Shown: in pieces, positions 10,293-22,985 of the stretch
Position numbering within the stretch: the first letter of the stretch is position 1
Layout of the letters: each line of letters starts with the position of its first letter
Assembly: GCA_036897485.1 (NCBI GenBank)
Contig: JAYMTF010000391.1
Location: 1 to 37,556, forward strand
Length of the DNA stretch: 37,556 nt
DNA from: Pelargonium nanum
Taxonomy: Eukaryota > Streptophyta > Magnoliopsida > Geraniales > Geraniaceae
Reading direction: 5' to 3'
Made by a program: the position numbers and the translations under genes
The notes under the pieces: model-generated
Told to the model about the DNA's origin: nothing
What the model saw: the letters and a program-made list of their open reading frames with translations, nothing else
Databases searched by the model: none

Positions 10293-13200
10293 TCAAGCTG
10301 CCAGCTTCTTATCACTAGCCTTGCTTCGGAATGGAGACAGCAAAGAGAACGATCGAGAAGCTGTAGAGAAAACAGAGCCATTCATCATAAGCCCCCGACA
10401 TTTTATTAAAACACCCGTGTTCTAGAATAAAAGGGAAGGAAAAGAGTTGAAGTTCACCATGAATCATGATGCATGTACTACTGAATACTTACACTTCTGT
10501 TGAGTAGAACTGGCAGTGGGAGTTTCATCTTGAGAGATGAGATTCTTCAATGTATGAACTGATTATGACAACAACAAACAAAATGGTCAGTTCCCACTAA
10601 ATACGACTTATCATAGTTGATAGTTCAATAATCTTTATATGCAAGGCATGGCACCGAAAAGAGGTAGACAAAATACCAACAAAAAAAATTCTTCGGCTAT
10701 CATAGTATCAGCATGTATAAGAGCTGAAATAGGAGTAATGCTAAGAGTTTTCTACATAGTATTCCAATTCGGCACATACTTATTAAATAACGCAATGCAC
10801 ATTAAGAATAAGGAAACCATACAAATGCAAAACCACTTATGCATCACTAATCCCATGCTCTAACTTAATTAAATGCCCCATATATATCAATGACATGAAG
10901 TATTTGGGGCCATTTCTTATTCAGCGTTGACATAATGCTTGCTGATATTGACTGCCTTCTCTATTCTTCAATGTTCTAAAGGAGATTCCTGATGTAAGAG
11001 TAGCAAGTCACCAAGGTGAGCAATTTCTGATGCAAGTGGAGAATGGTAAAGTTCCAACCAACCAAGCCTTTTCCCAAACTAATTTGGAATCAGCTACACG
11101 ACTCATTTAACAAGTCTCTTTGGGATCCTTCTCTCATATTCTCCTCCTACCCTATCTCGTCAACTTACGTATCCCCTCTTCAAGATTCTCCTCCATCTAT
11201 CCTATCTACTGTTATATCCTTCATTAAGTCTTTGCATAATCGTGTCTTCTCTTATAATCTTATTTCACGTTAACTTCGATTCACCCAAGCCCATTTAATT
11301 ACTCCTAATTGAATTCCCTAACACTACACTGCAACTAAGTATAAATGACCAAACTCAATCTAAGCTTAATATTCTTTCAATTAAATTGTTTATCTGAAAC
11401 ATAACAAAGCATACAGATATTCAATAAGAATGCAACTACTGATGATATTGAGGTAATTTCAGAACAATCTATCCACCCAACTGCAAGCAGAGGCCATGTT
11501 TATTGGTTTCCCATGAACATTATCATCAGTGGGGGTATAATTTCAGTGCACAATATTTAATCTGTGAAATTGGATTATGAGATATTTGGTGCTGTGATTC
11601 GACGGACACTGGGTATACTCCATAGTTAGCCACAGTTAACACGTAGCATTCATGTCAAAGAGCCCAATCTAAGCCAATCTTCTCAGGCTAGTTGGTTAAA
11701 CTTTCCAAGCTATTGAATCCTAGGTTCAAGGCTTACGATCCTGACCTCGGGGGAATGTTATGCTCTATAATTTTGAACAAAATATGGAGTCTAATGGAAG
11801 TTACCTTCACTGGTAGAAGCAGTATTCGCCACATTATCATCGGCCTCAGAACCATGGACACTGCCACTATCGGATTCAGCGTTATGATCACTTGAAGCTG
11901 AGCTATGATTCTTTCTTCCAAACTTCAACAGACGCCTAAACCCTTTTGACGATTCCTTTACCTGACGCTTTTCTAATGCCTCTGGAATCTTGTCTAGTTT
12001 CAAATTTTTAGAACCAGAAGATACTTTTATGGTCTCTGTGATTGTTAAGTCCTCTATGCTTGCCGGTGGTGCTTTGACATACTCAGAGTTTTCAGTACAT
12101 GGATCTTCCATAGAAGAAACCCGAGCAACAGGCGGTTGATATGATTTTTCAGGAACATTGACGCTTGGAAACTTCAGTGACTCCTTTCTGGCATCAACCA
12201 TGGTGACCTGAGCACATAGGCAACACATAAACAAAATTAGTGTAACCAGATTAGGAGCACCATTTCATTGGAGAATTTGGTCATTAACTCAAAAGTGGTA
12301 TGCTTTCATTTTTATAGATATGTTAAAAATACTGTTCTTCTGTTTATGGCAAAAAACAAGGTTGAACAGAGCAATACTGATTTGGAACTGAAACAACATA
12401 AATCTTGACCAGGACATAAGTTCAACAGTAACATAAATTAACTCAAGGTCATAAAGATTTTGAGGTGAGATCAATATTCATCACAAAATGCATGATCTGT
12501 ATAATAGTTAACTGTTTTGGAGTATGTTTTGAGTTTTCACAACTTACCTCAAAAGAACTAGGTTGTGCTTGCTTTTGATGATCAATGCTTTGTATCTTTA
12601 CTCCACCATTCATGGTTATTGAAGAAACTGGTGCATGAATGGCAGCATAATCTGACACCACTTCAGTTTTATCACCTTTTGTACAGTTATCGTATTGTCC
12701 CTGTTTCAAACCAACATTTTCTGCCGAAGCATGTACAGCTGTAATAGAGGGCTTTTCACATTCCAGGGTCACAACATTCTTTTCAATTACTGGGTTATCA
12801 TCCCCATCACTGAGATGTGAAATTTTACCATTATTCCTCTTTGGTTCAGCACTCTCAGAAATTAAAGATGCCTTACTCCCATTCGCTGTCTTTGTCGCTT
12901 CCTTTTCTGTTGAAACTTTCTGGGCAGCATCTGGACCTTTAGGTGTTCTAATTTTCAGTCCTGGAAGAGTTGCAGCTTTGGTTTTATCAAGGTTCATGAT
13001 AGCAGATATCTTCTTGCTTTCAGGACCATTACTCTTTGGCTTTGATATCGGTTCAGCACTTCGCGACTTCACTGAAGAAAGTTGATGGCTGCTGCTCATT
13101 TTAGGTTCCGACAATCTTCTAATATGTGCCATAGATGCCTTTGTATCAGCAGCAACACTGTTGCTTTGTTTCTTTGACTCAGGCAATGATGACACTGACT

Positions 13201-16200
13201 GGCTTATCTTGTTTCCAGCAGAATGACTTCCATTATTCAATCTGCCAGGTTTGGAGGCCTTTTGATAATCATTTGATCCCAAAGAAACAGGTCTAATGGA
13301 CCTCTGAAGAGGTGATGATGATCCAGGCTCTGAATCACTAAACTTTGATCCTTTGTGAGAGCTTGGTGAAAGTTTTATGGGCAACTTCCTGGTTTGCTGC
13401 GAAACCAATGATGACTGAGTAGGGATGGATGAACCGCCCCTAGCAGCAATTCTCTTTTGCCTCTCTATTTTCAAATTTTCCAGTCTTCTTTTCTCCTCGT
13501 CTTCCTGAAATATAAATATATCAATGCATAAAAATGTGATGAATGAACCAGATAAGCTAGCTGGAAATCAGACAATATCATAACTTATTTGGTGTCAACA
13601 GTCAACACAAATTGGATAGATTCTCACAAGGAAGCTCACTGGCCAGTGGCCACTCTACTTTGTGTACATTTTATTAAAATAGAATTGAGCTTTCAAAATG
13701 TTATTTTAAAATTTACTTCAATATGCATGCCATGTGGGCATGCACAAGGACCTGGAAAAGAAAAACAAAGATATGGCATATTTCAAACCTATTATCATCT
13801 TCAAACCAGTCACCTTAATATCCGAAACATTTTTCAGTATGAAAAAGAGCACAAGTACCTTCTCCTTCTTCATTTTCTGGAGATCAGCTTTATATGTTCT
13901 CAGTTTCTCAGCACGAGCTTTTGCTTCATCCAAAGGACTCAACTTGGAAGGCTTTCCTCTCCTTATAGGCCCCACAGCCTTCTTCTTATCAGAAGAATCT
14001 GGAGTGAGTTTCTTTCGGTCCTTGTCTGACTTCTTTGATCCTTGCTTGATGTCAGTTACTCCCTCCTTAGTCTTCTTATCCACTGAAGTGATGTCTTTAG
14101 CATGAACTTGCATTTCATAATCTAAAGCAGGGTCATAACCTGATGACCCCTTTTCTGTTCCACGCTCGGGCATCAAGCTTAAATCATGTGGCTCATAATG
14201 AACTTGGATCCCATTTCTATTTGATTCGGCCTTCTGAAGTGCTGATGGGAACTCCGAATCCACATCAATAGCCTTTCTGTCATCACTTCCAGCTTGATCG
14301 TGTGACAGTGACCTGACAGGAACTATATAGGAGTCACCATCCATATTTTGTGACAACCTCCCTTCCAAGTTATTGTTTGCACCCTCAAATCTATTTACAG
14401 CCAGTGGACCCAAAGATCTTGTAAAACCTGACTGGTTTTCTCGTCTATGAATCATAAAATCATCATTTGTTGACCTCCTATATCCACCCCTTCTGCTGTC
14501 CATTTCAACATCCATTTCACCATTCATGAACCTGCCATCATTTAACTGGCCATCTTGTTGAGAAATCAACTCATCATTTGATGCCCTTGGTATACGGGTC
14601 CCATTTCCACTAGCCTTATGTATGTCAGTCATTCTCCCTTCTTGAATATCACCCATACCATGCCCACCATGAATCAAAGGATCGTCTCCAGCTATATTCT
14701 GTCGCCTCCTAACTTGAGCCCCCTTTTCATATGCAAACATGCCCTGATCTAAAGAACCTTCGTCTTCATCCGCATCTCTGAGCAACAAATTTTGAAATGC
14801 ATGCCAGTGTCCAGTTTCTTCTTTGTCAAATGAATTCAGTGCATCAATGGGTTTTGTATGTTTCTCTTTTCTTTTTGAATATCTCTCAGAGTTCTTACGC
14901 ATCGTCTCTGAAGTGGTGGACTGTTCACCATTCTCTTCCTCTGTTTCCGAGCCAAAAGCTGACTCTGATCCACTTCCTGAAGAGTTCTTACTCTTGGATG
15001 TGATGTAATTGATGTTCCGGATAACAACCATGCCAGATTGCTTTTTACCAGATCCGCCCGACTTCTTTCGTGATTTTCGATTTTGTGAACCTTCATCCAA
15101 CTCCATCTCATCTTGTGATCTTGATTTTGAACCATCCATCTCCCCAGTTTCTGATTCATCATTGCTATCCCTACTATCCATGGAAAGCCTCTTCTGTCTT
15201 ACTCTTTTACCAGAACTTAATCTACTATCGTCCGGTGGATAAGGCGGATGAAAATATGGGCTGCTTCCAGGATAGTTATTGTAGTATGGCATGCCTTGCA
15301 TGGGATATGCTTGAAAGACTGGTGGTGCTCCAGGTAGAGACTGAACATGCCAGGGAGCATACATATGATGTGGAAACTGGCTTTGTGGTGATTGGTGATC
15401 CATTGGAGATTTCTGATCTGAGAATATGAACACAGATTTTTCACCTTAGAATTGTGAAGGGCATATACATGCACATATGTTATGCCCCTAACTAAAGGCA
15501 AAGTTTAAAGAAAATCGTGCAACAATAACATTTTGGCTCTTGTAATCTTTTCAAAATAAAAACAGATTTAGTTATTTTGTACTTCCACTACCCTCACAAA
15601 ACAAAGACATTTCAAATTTGAGTCAAAAGCTGAAATTATTTCAATACATGATGTACTTTCAGATTTAGTTCTTTTATACATTCAGAAACCTTTCACTGAA
15701 TCAATTCAGTATCTCACAGACTTCTTGTCTAAAAAATATCTCTAATGTTTTGAGCTCATACCTGTGCTTGTTTCCGGGGTTGCTTTTCCGTTACTCTCGT
15801 GAGCCAACTCACTAGACCCTGATGCATTCACGGTTACTTCAGCTGCTTCAATTTCAAGCCATTGACCAGTTTCATGTTTTCTTTTCCATACTTCTAAAAA
15901 TCTTTTGCTTGCATCCCTATAAAATTAATAAATATAACACTATCATGTAGTAGCAAGGAATTTTTTGAACTTGTATGCCAGTAAGTCCATCGTTAAAGAA
16001 TTTTTATGGTGATTCGGTTTTTCGGGTCGGGTTTGAAAGGATTAGCCCGATCCAACCCGAAAGGGATGCAAGTCCGTTTGGGTTTTGGGCCGCAGGTCGG
16101 TTTCACATGCAAAACGATGTGACCCGAACCTGTTTTTTTTTTTTTTTTTTTTTGGGGGGGGGGGGTCTGGTACTGGGTGCCCGCGGGTTTGGGTCCAAAT

Positions 16201-18982
16201 TGTCAACTCTATGTCTATGAAATCGCAATACTCACAACCCAACACTAATATAGCAAAGTAATTCATTAAGAAATGTTGCTTACATCAAGCGTGAGGCTCC
16301 AAAGCATTCAGCAAATGATATCAGTGGAGCCATGTGATCAATGTCAAAACCAGCTGCTACAGCTCGTGCAAAGGCCATCCCTTGCTCTTTCTCAAGGACT
16401 TTTTTGCGTGTCTCCAGAACTCTCAGAAGCTGCACTCTGGTAAAATACACAATTTAAAACAATAGCAGATCAACACCCATGAAATGTAATTGAAGAAGTT
16501 TGAAGCAAAATATAGGTAGATGAAAAAACCATCATGGTATCAAAACTAGACATGTTAACTTGTCCCATAACCCTATCTTTTAATCAATGATACAGCCTTC
16601 CTTAGTAAAGACAATGGAATGCAGAAATCAAGCAGGAGAGAAAGCTGATTTTCCTTCCAACTTGATCAATACAGACCTTCTAAACCACTACATGACATCA
16701 AGAAATAGTAATTTTTATCCTGATAAACTTAAGGGAAATAAATAAAATAAAATAAAAGATTTCATATAAGAGCAGCTAGAGACATTCATGACAAGCCTGC
16801 AATACTAGATAAAGTGCAAACTTGCATCAAGTTGGGGCCTGAAAATGGTTACAGGAGCATTCATTTATAATCGCCCACATACGACACTCACAACCAAAGA
16901 GGCATGCTTTCATAATTCAATAAAATTATATAGTTACTTAAGGTGGAAGGGGTATACTTTGAGTTGCCCTCTTTCTCTATTGATCCATTTTCTTCAGGTG
17001 GATGAGCATCAGGCTGCAATCCAGAAACACCAAATTTAAGAATTATACCAAGAATTTCATTGCAACGGTAAATGGTGGTCGCTCACCTTGTAAAGGACTA
17101 TTGCTTTCTCCTCATTACTATCTGAGATGGGCTTACTACCTGTCCAAAATCAGCAATTTATAAGAAACCAATACGACAGTCCCTATTAATATAATAATTC
17201 TGTGCAACTAATTCTTAGAATATAGAAGTAAAACTAACAGAACAGCACAGATGTAGGAACTAGACAGTTAAGGAAAGGAATTTTTTCTTTCTAAATACAT
17301 GACTATTTATAGAAAAAAAAAAAAGAACAAGAAAAAGGGAGTAAAACGGAGACTCAACTTAAATTACTACTACAATGCAAACAAATATTAAAGCATATAT
17401 CCTTCAGGTAAGTACCTTCAAGGCTTTCTACAGGTTTTCCTTGATGATCTTCTACCTGCCACAAAGTAAGTAACTTTATTATTCTATTAAGAGTAGAACA
17501 AAGAACTCTGATGGAATTATTTACAGTGCTAACCCCAATGTCATTAATGCTCTGTATAGCAATTGCCTTGCCAATTTGTGAAATTTCGGATTCAATTGTG
17601 TAAACCCTTTCCAATACCTCTGGATTGCTTACGAAGCGAACAAACCTATAGAAACCAAATCATATTAATTTATCATGACCATCCTAGTAATAGAAACATA
17701 AACATAGCAGAATAGCACCACTACTTCATGATGATCTCAAAATGAAGGAAAACCTCAACAGTCACAACACAAGGAAAATTATAATACCAACTTCAGTATT
17801 GTGATTATGTCACTGAAAGCTACACCAGAAACACATTGATTATTCTAATGATGAATATCAATCCCAGTTTAGCCCAATGACTCAAATCACTGAAAGCAAT
17901 ACATGCCACTAACAATGTAGTCAATTCCTTGGGTGATTAAGAAAGATAGACATCTTAGAATTTTCACTTCCAAGTCATAATATTCCAATTGGTAAGAATA
18001 ACAAACATCCAAATATCATGTAATATAGCAACAAATGCAGTAACTTTTGGATTTTGTTACTCATAATTAATATTATGCCATAGTTACATGTTCAAAGATT
18101 ACAATACTGTTACTTAAATTCAAACTATTACCTGCAAGTTTTCTAATGCAATAGAATCTTTCCCATTTGATATTAAGTTTTACCAAACCTAGTGATACTG
18201 CAAATAAAACCAATACCACAAAACAAACTACCAACAATTTGAAGGAAATTGAAACCTTCAAGCTTCAAGTTACATAGAACATCCATCAAAGAAAAGAAAT
18301 TTGGGTCTTTGCTAAAAGAAAAAGGAAACCAAAACCACACATTCATACAGTTGCAAAAATGTAAATCAAAACCTCTAAAGGAAAATGTATGAAGAGAAAA
18401 AAGAAAATTTATGCAATATGGCAAAGAATCAAAAGAAGATAAAATGTATCAAACTCCAACCTTTCAACTGTGCTCTTAGTAAACCAAGTAGCATTGATAC
18501 CAGGTTCCGGCTCAAGAACAATGGAATAACCCCCCTTGGCCATCTGATCTTGGGCAGTTTTCAAGTGGGCGATAAAGGGACTCAGCAAACCAGAAGCTAT
18601 CTTCTCAGTCTTGCCATTTGCAGACACAACTAAATCAAACCTGTAAAAAGAGAAAATAAGCTCACTTTCCCATTTTAGAACCTTAAATTTCACAACTAAA
18701 TATCCCTCAAGAACTACCAGTGACACCAGACCTAGCTTCAAAAACCTCATTAAACACCAAATTAAACTAAAAAATAATCTCACAAGCAAATAGTAAACAT
18801 CGAACAAAATGCCTTTTCGAGCTCACAAATCATCACATCCACTACGACAAGAGACTAAGGTACCAGAAAGTAGACACAACCCATGAAGCCGATCGAAGAA
18901 ATAGAGTTTCCAGTGTGAGTTACCGAGTTCGAGTGGGAGTGAGCTGAAACACGGCCGAGTCAAGCCGAGTGGAGGACCTCAT
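10293..18982 (-). CDS. CIP7: COP1-interacting protein 7 (CIP7) homologue
   Basis: Thirteen exons on the minus strand: 18982-18924, 18640-18461, 17645-17525, 17455-17416, 17139-17087, 17013-16958, 16436-16284, 15916-15762, 15417-13859, 13504-12548, 12207-11805, 10558-10493 and 10360-10293. They total 3870 nt and encode 1289 residues, all phases consistent. The N-terminus reads [19 protein letters not shown], then [18 protein letters not shown] and GGYSIVLEP, which I recognise as the conserved CIP7-family head. A conserved segment at about 170-240 includes [20 protein letters not shown] and [16 protein letters not shown]. The large exon 9 (residues 273-792) is Ser/Asp/Glu/Lys-rich with basic clusters that could act as nuclear localisation signals. 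A charged, probably coiled-coil stretch spans the exon 9/10 join (about 765-815). The tail ends [20 protein letters not shown], also typical of the family. Arabidopsis CIP7 is a nuclear COP1 partner that promotes light-regulated gene expression. The same role here is inferred from family membership. Confidence 0.94.
16015..16200. repeat. GGGTCGGGTTTG-rich repeat with a T21/G12 homopolymer junction inside CIP7 intron 7
   Basis: This GC-rich block interrupts an AT-rich intron (15917-16283). It is built of variants of CGGGTCGGGTTT, CCAACCCGAAA, TTTGGGCC and GACCCGAACC in both orientations. At 16133-16153 there are 21 T, followed directly by 12 G at 16154-16165, so the CIP7 pre-mRNA strand reads C12 then A21. 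Such degenerate 'GGGTCGGG' blocks are a known type of dispersed plant repeat, but I cannot give a family name. Confidence 0.6.
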
Positions 18983-19260
18983 TGGTGAAGAAAACAAAGG
19001 CCCGAGGAAGCAAAAAATCAACAAAAGGGTCGTGGGTTCCCGATCCCCACCATTGAGCACAGTACAGTTTCACGAATTCAGATCAATCACTGACTCACAT
19101 GGACGCGTAAACGCCATAGCTTGAAAACAGAGACACGCACAGAGGAAAGCTCGCTCGCTCGCTCTCTCTCAGTAGACTGAGTCTAGCCAAAGAAACAGAC
19201 AGAGACAAGAGACATAGACGGACAGAGGTTTTAGAGAGAGAGAGGATCCGAGATTGATGA
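18983..19260 (-). promoter_or_regulatory. CIP7 5' leader and proximal promoter with short upstream ORFs
   Basis: Upstream of the CIP7 ATG (18982), the minus strand holds three small upstream start codons. An 11-codon ORF runs 19053-19018, reading MVGIGNPRPFC, 35 nt before the main ATG. A 15-codon ORF runs 19117-19070. A start-stop ATGTGA lies at 19100-19095. A (GAGC)n/GA-rich tract lies at about 19149-19170, a frequent feature of plant 5' leaders. Whether all lie within the mRNA depends on the unknown transcription start. Confidence 0.5.
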
Positions 19261-19729
19261 TGATGGTTTTTCCATTTTTTCTTTTTCTTTTTTTATGCTT
19301 AATGTCAAGAACAGAAAGTGAAACGTTACAGCTGAGAAATTGTTTTATTTTTTTAATACAAACAAAATTAGTTTAAAATAAATATTCAATTAATTAAACA
19401 CAGTTGTGGTTGAATTGAGGGGAGAGATGTAAAATGGAGGAAAGTGAGGGGTAGTTTTGGGAGACAAAGCCAAAAAAGACAATGATCTTGTAAATATGGA
19501 GGAGGGACAAGCAGTGTTCGAGACGTTCTGTGTCAATTTACGGAAATGTCCGGTCGAGCGACCACTGTGGCTTTTTCTAATATGCGCTGGGGGTTAATTT
19601 TAAATTATTTATTTAATTTTTGGATCCTAATTTGAAGGAATGTGACAATTTGCACTAGACTCGGGAAATAGAAAACTTGTGCTGAGTCAACTCAGAAATT
19701 TGAACCTTGTTCATTTTTTGAAAACCACT
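19261..19729. other. Intergenic DNA upstream of CIP7
   Basis: AT-rich with a T-rich run at 19269-19295. No gene and no repeat with clear ends seen. Confidence 0.45.
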
Positions 19730-19815
19730 AAACTTTGGCACTTGATTCTAGATGGTCCTCAATTTCACCTTATGATTCAATATGGTCCCTCAAGTTGTTT
19801 AATTAACCTTTAATT
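19730..19815. repeat. Fragment of dispersed 'aactttgg / tggtccct' repeat
   Basis: Phrases 'ccactaaactttggcact', 'gatggtcctcaatttcacct' and 'atatggtccctcaagttg' match the phrase pattern of the right-edge repeat at 37450-37556. Short, with no recognisable ends. Confidence 0.4.
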
Positions 19816-20149
19816 ATAGAGATGAATATTGTGGATTTAGGTTTTCAGTTCTAGTTAAATGCAAAGTATGTAGGTATTTTTTTTTTTTGATAAAAAGTAT
19901 GTAGGTAATTGTATAAAGAAAAAAAAAAAACTTCTTTTTTGCTTAACCTCAATTAGTAAACTATAAGAGAGTTATTTTAAACATCATTTATGTTCACTTT
20001 GATACATTTGTACATCATATGCTTAAATTATTTTAATCTATACATTTGTAACATGAGATTTGACAAATTAATTTAGTCTTTAAAAGGAACCATATTTGCC
20101 ACAAATGAGTGTTTTATATTATTTATATTTTATAGTTGGTTCATGTTGT

Positions 20150-20250
20150 ACATTTTTTTAATACTTTTATGAGTGTGTAGTATAACAAACTCAAGAATTA
20201 CTAAATAACTTATTACAATAATATTATTGGTAATTCATGCATAACAATTT
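20150..20250. repeat. Dispersed repeat sharing 'aattcatgcataac' with 6296-6370
   Basis: In both places a 'taacaaact(c/t)aag' phrase is followed some 50 bases later by 'taattcatgcataac' (6353-6367 and 20230-20244), in the same orientation. This looks like two old copies of one short element. No termini identified. Confidence 0.35.
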
Positions 20251-20274
20251 TCTTAAATAATTTCGATCGTCCCC

Positions 20275-20545
20275 ACTACTTGTCTTAAACCATAACTACT
20301 CACAAATAAGGTGTGTCCCCCACATGCGTGCCTCCAAGACACTCACGCCCTTGCACACGCATTCCAAGGCTTCTTGGGTCGCGCCCCTACTATTCGAGTC
20401 CAACATTGAGACATTGGATTATACATGGGTCTCCAAGCCCTCAACTCACTTGAAATCACAAATCTCATCTTAAGCAAGACACGTCCAATTGAAAACCTTT
20501 CGGATCCCGGCCCTTACTTTTCGCTCGTTTATATATAAGCATGAA
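20275..20545. repeat. Unclassified GC-richer island in AT-rich intergenic DNA
   Basis: About 270 bp clearly richer in C than its flanks, with phrases such as 'cgtgcctccaagacactcacgccc' split over short direct echoes. It has no open frame worth reporting and no RNA motif that I recognise. It is probably a fragment of a transposable element of unknown type. Confidence 0.3.
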
Positions 20546-21760
20546 GGTGTTACCCCCTTATTTTTATCTACTTTGTGGTTGTTGTAGCTACTTTGATCTG
20601 TTAACCTGAAAGTTGATAAATTGAATGGACAGCTACTTGAAACTAATTAAGAAAGGTGGGAAAAGGATGTATATTTCAAGAGAGAGAGAGGTTTGAATGA
20701 AAAGAAAAGGTTAATGAGAGAGCATCTCTATGCCCAATGACTATTCCCTGGTTGGAGGAATCTCAATATCAACAATATGACAAATAGATCTTTACCCAAT
20801 CAATCATTCACTCTCATTATCTTTTATTTCATTCATTTCAATTTCCTCCATCACCTCATATGCCTTTTGTGCATGAACTCAAGTAGAACAAGTTCAATAT
20901 CTTTGTTTTTCCTATACCAAATTAAAGACAAATATTGCCATCCTCATGACAATATTAACATAATCCACTTCACAACCAGGGATATATATGGTCCAACAAA
21001 AATATGCATAGAAAGTGTTAAAACTCTCTAAAAGAAAAGTTTCAATTGTTAATTCATACAATGGATTTTCTAACTTTCTACTTTCAAAAATTAGATATTT
21101 CAAAAGATAAAATGAAAATTGAAATGGCTATATTGTGATTTTTTTTTTCATTCATACAGTAAAGCATGTATTTTGTTTTTGCCTACCATAGAACTTCATA
21201 CCAAACAATGTTTAGAACAAATATAATATAAAAGATTTTAGCTAACACTTCCCTCTAAGAATATTTCAGCCCTAATGTATTAAATAAGCATTCAACTGTA
21301 TTTGTTTTTAGTACATAATAATAATATAAAACCAAGTTGGGATGATACTATACAACTAAAATGATAGTTGAAATATAAAAGAAATGTAGAAAAGAAATGT
21401 CTGTTTGCGTTACTAAAATAATGGGGTTGCCCCCACTGGGATTTGATTTGAAGTAAACGATAAGAGGTTAAAAGATTGGGTATCCTCATGCATCCTCCAG
21501 TTTGTAGGGTACCTATTGCCTCTTTCTATCCCATCTCATTGTTGTTCTCTCCAATGCAAAACCTATTTTATTTTTGTTTACATTTCTACAATTGTCTAAA
21601 TAAGCTTCCTCATGTTTATCTACCATTTCCATATCAATAACTTAGAGTTTGGTTATCCAATTTTATTTTTCTCAGCAAAAGTAACTCCATGTTATTTGAA
21701 GATATGAACCAAAATACATGTGATGCAACCCAAAAAATCATTAATTTACCTGACAAGTAG
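20546..21760. other. AT-rich intergenic DNA, nothing identified
   Basis: Only short chance open frames. No splice-linked coding series and no terminal repeats were found. Confidence 0.5.
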
Positions 21761-22985
21761 TAACGCGACGCGTGTCGTCCAGGGGCCACATCATCGGCCT
21801 CGCAGCTCCTCAGATTTGCTCCAATGAAGGGCTTCCAAATCCTAAATACATACAAGGTCTAAAGTGACGTCTGAAACTCTCGGCATGTACGAGGTCCCAA
21901 ACCATGCACACAAGCATTCAGTGTAACTCAAGGCTCTTGGTCAAGTCCCAAAGGTAAGCAGAGCAAAACCAAGGCAAATGAGAGAAAACAAAGGCCAAAG
22001 GAAGCTAGCACGAGGCGTCGCCCGAGCTCCTAGCCAACCTGCTCTTTTCCTCTCTCAACCAACCCTCAAAACCAATTCTCTAGCGAAATTGCTCCCGGAG
22101 CACAGCTCCGCGAACTTGCTCCAGAGCGTGCTTCCAAGAGACTAACTTCAACGAAGGGTTTTCGAAACCTCGTCGAGTATGAGATCTTAAGTCATCCATG
22201 TAAGCCTTTAAATGTACCTAAGATCATTTTCCAAGCCCCAAAGGCAAGAAGAGTAAGCCAAAGAAAAGGCCAAAAGAAGCTCGTGCATCGCTCCAAACGA
22301 GCTACTGTCACGACATGAGCTCAAGCATAGCATGTCCGAGCTCTTAGCCAACCTCTTGTCCGAGCTCTTATCGCGACAACCTTTTTTTGGCTATCGAGTA
22401 AAAAAACTCGGGCGAAGTGTCGTTTGAGTATGTTCTTCGCATTAAAGGGGTGTTTAAAGGTTTGGGAAGGACAAAAACCCTAATGGACATGCTTACCACC
22501 TTGATTCTCCCCATGAGCCATCTCGAAGGCTCTGCAACGTTTTGAACAAACTATATGACGTCTTATGAGTCTTGACCTTAGGATACCACCCCGCGTGTAG
22601 AGACTTATAGGGGCTTCAGTGTACACCTCGGCGCATGAGGATCGTATACGGTAGTGCTCAAAATCGCTCGGGGCCCGCGCATAGAGCGTCTAGAGAAGGT
22701 AGAATTTCAGACCACCAAGATGGAACCCACCTCACTATCAACCAATCACATGTCGACACGTGTGGATCTTTCATCTCCAAATGCACTTGGCCATCACATT
22801 TTTTTTCGAGTAATTGTGATGCCATGTTATCGCAGAGTCGTGGCAATTTTTCCATGCCTCATCTGATGTGGCTTCTCGCTCCTCAATTTGAGACGTCAAG
22901 CCATTGCAAAAAAGTCAAAAATTGCGACAACTGACGTGGGTTTGTCGCAAAATAGTCATCTTAATTTTGACAAATTCTTGTAGTG
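21761..22985. mobile_element. Truncated CACTA-like (En/Spm) element, one end preserved
   Basis: A GC-richer block stops sharply at TTCTTGTAGTG (22975-22985). This is the right-hand terminus expected of a CACTA element, whose left end is CACTACAAGAA. Just inside it is a subterminal inverted repeat, TTGCGACAA (22922-22930) and TTGTCGCAA (22942-22950), in keeping with CACTA subterminal repeats. No CACTACAAG start was found to the left, so this end is lost or rearranged. The left limit given is where base composition changes. No transposase frame is visible. The interior holds a diverged tandem duplication, listed separately. Confidence 0.6.
21803..22355. repeat. Diverged tandem duplication, unit about 300 bp
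   Basis: Two copies at about 21803-22044 and 22102-22355 share blocks in the same order. These include 'cagctcc..ttgctcca', 'gaagggctt/gaagggttt', 'cccaaagg(t/c)aag', 'aaggccaaa(g/a)gaagct' and '(c)cgagctc(c/t)tagccaacct'. Similarity is clear but far from identical, so the duplication is old. Confidence 0.6.

Noticed and set aside
14797-15429. Several plus-strand frames within the large CIP7 exon
   Set aside because: Antisense shadows of a long Ser/Glu-rich coding exon.
15975-16220. 81-codon plus-strand frame across the T21/G12 tract
   Set aside because: It encodes a run of Phe and Gly from the homopolymers and lies within a CIP7 intron.
20266-20290. 'ccactacttgtc' as the left CACTA end pairing with 22985
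   Set aside because: Only CACTAC matches; the following bases do not fit the complement of the right end.
22635-22934. 99-codon plus-strand frame near the CACTA-like end at 22985
   Set aside because: Subterminal transposon sequence; no domain resembles a transposase.
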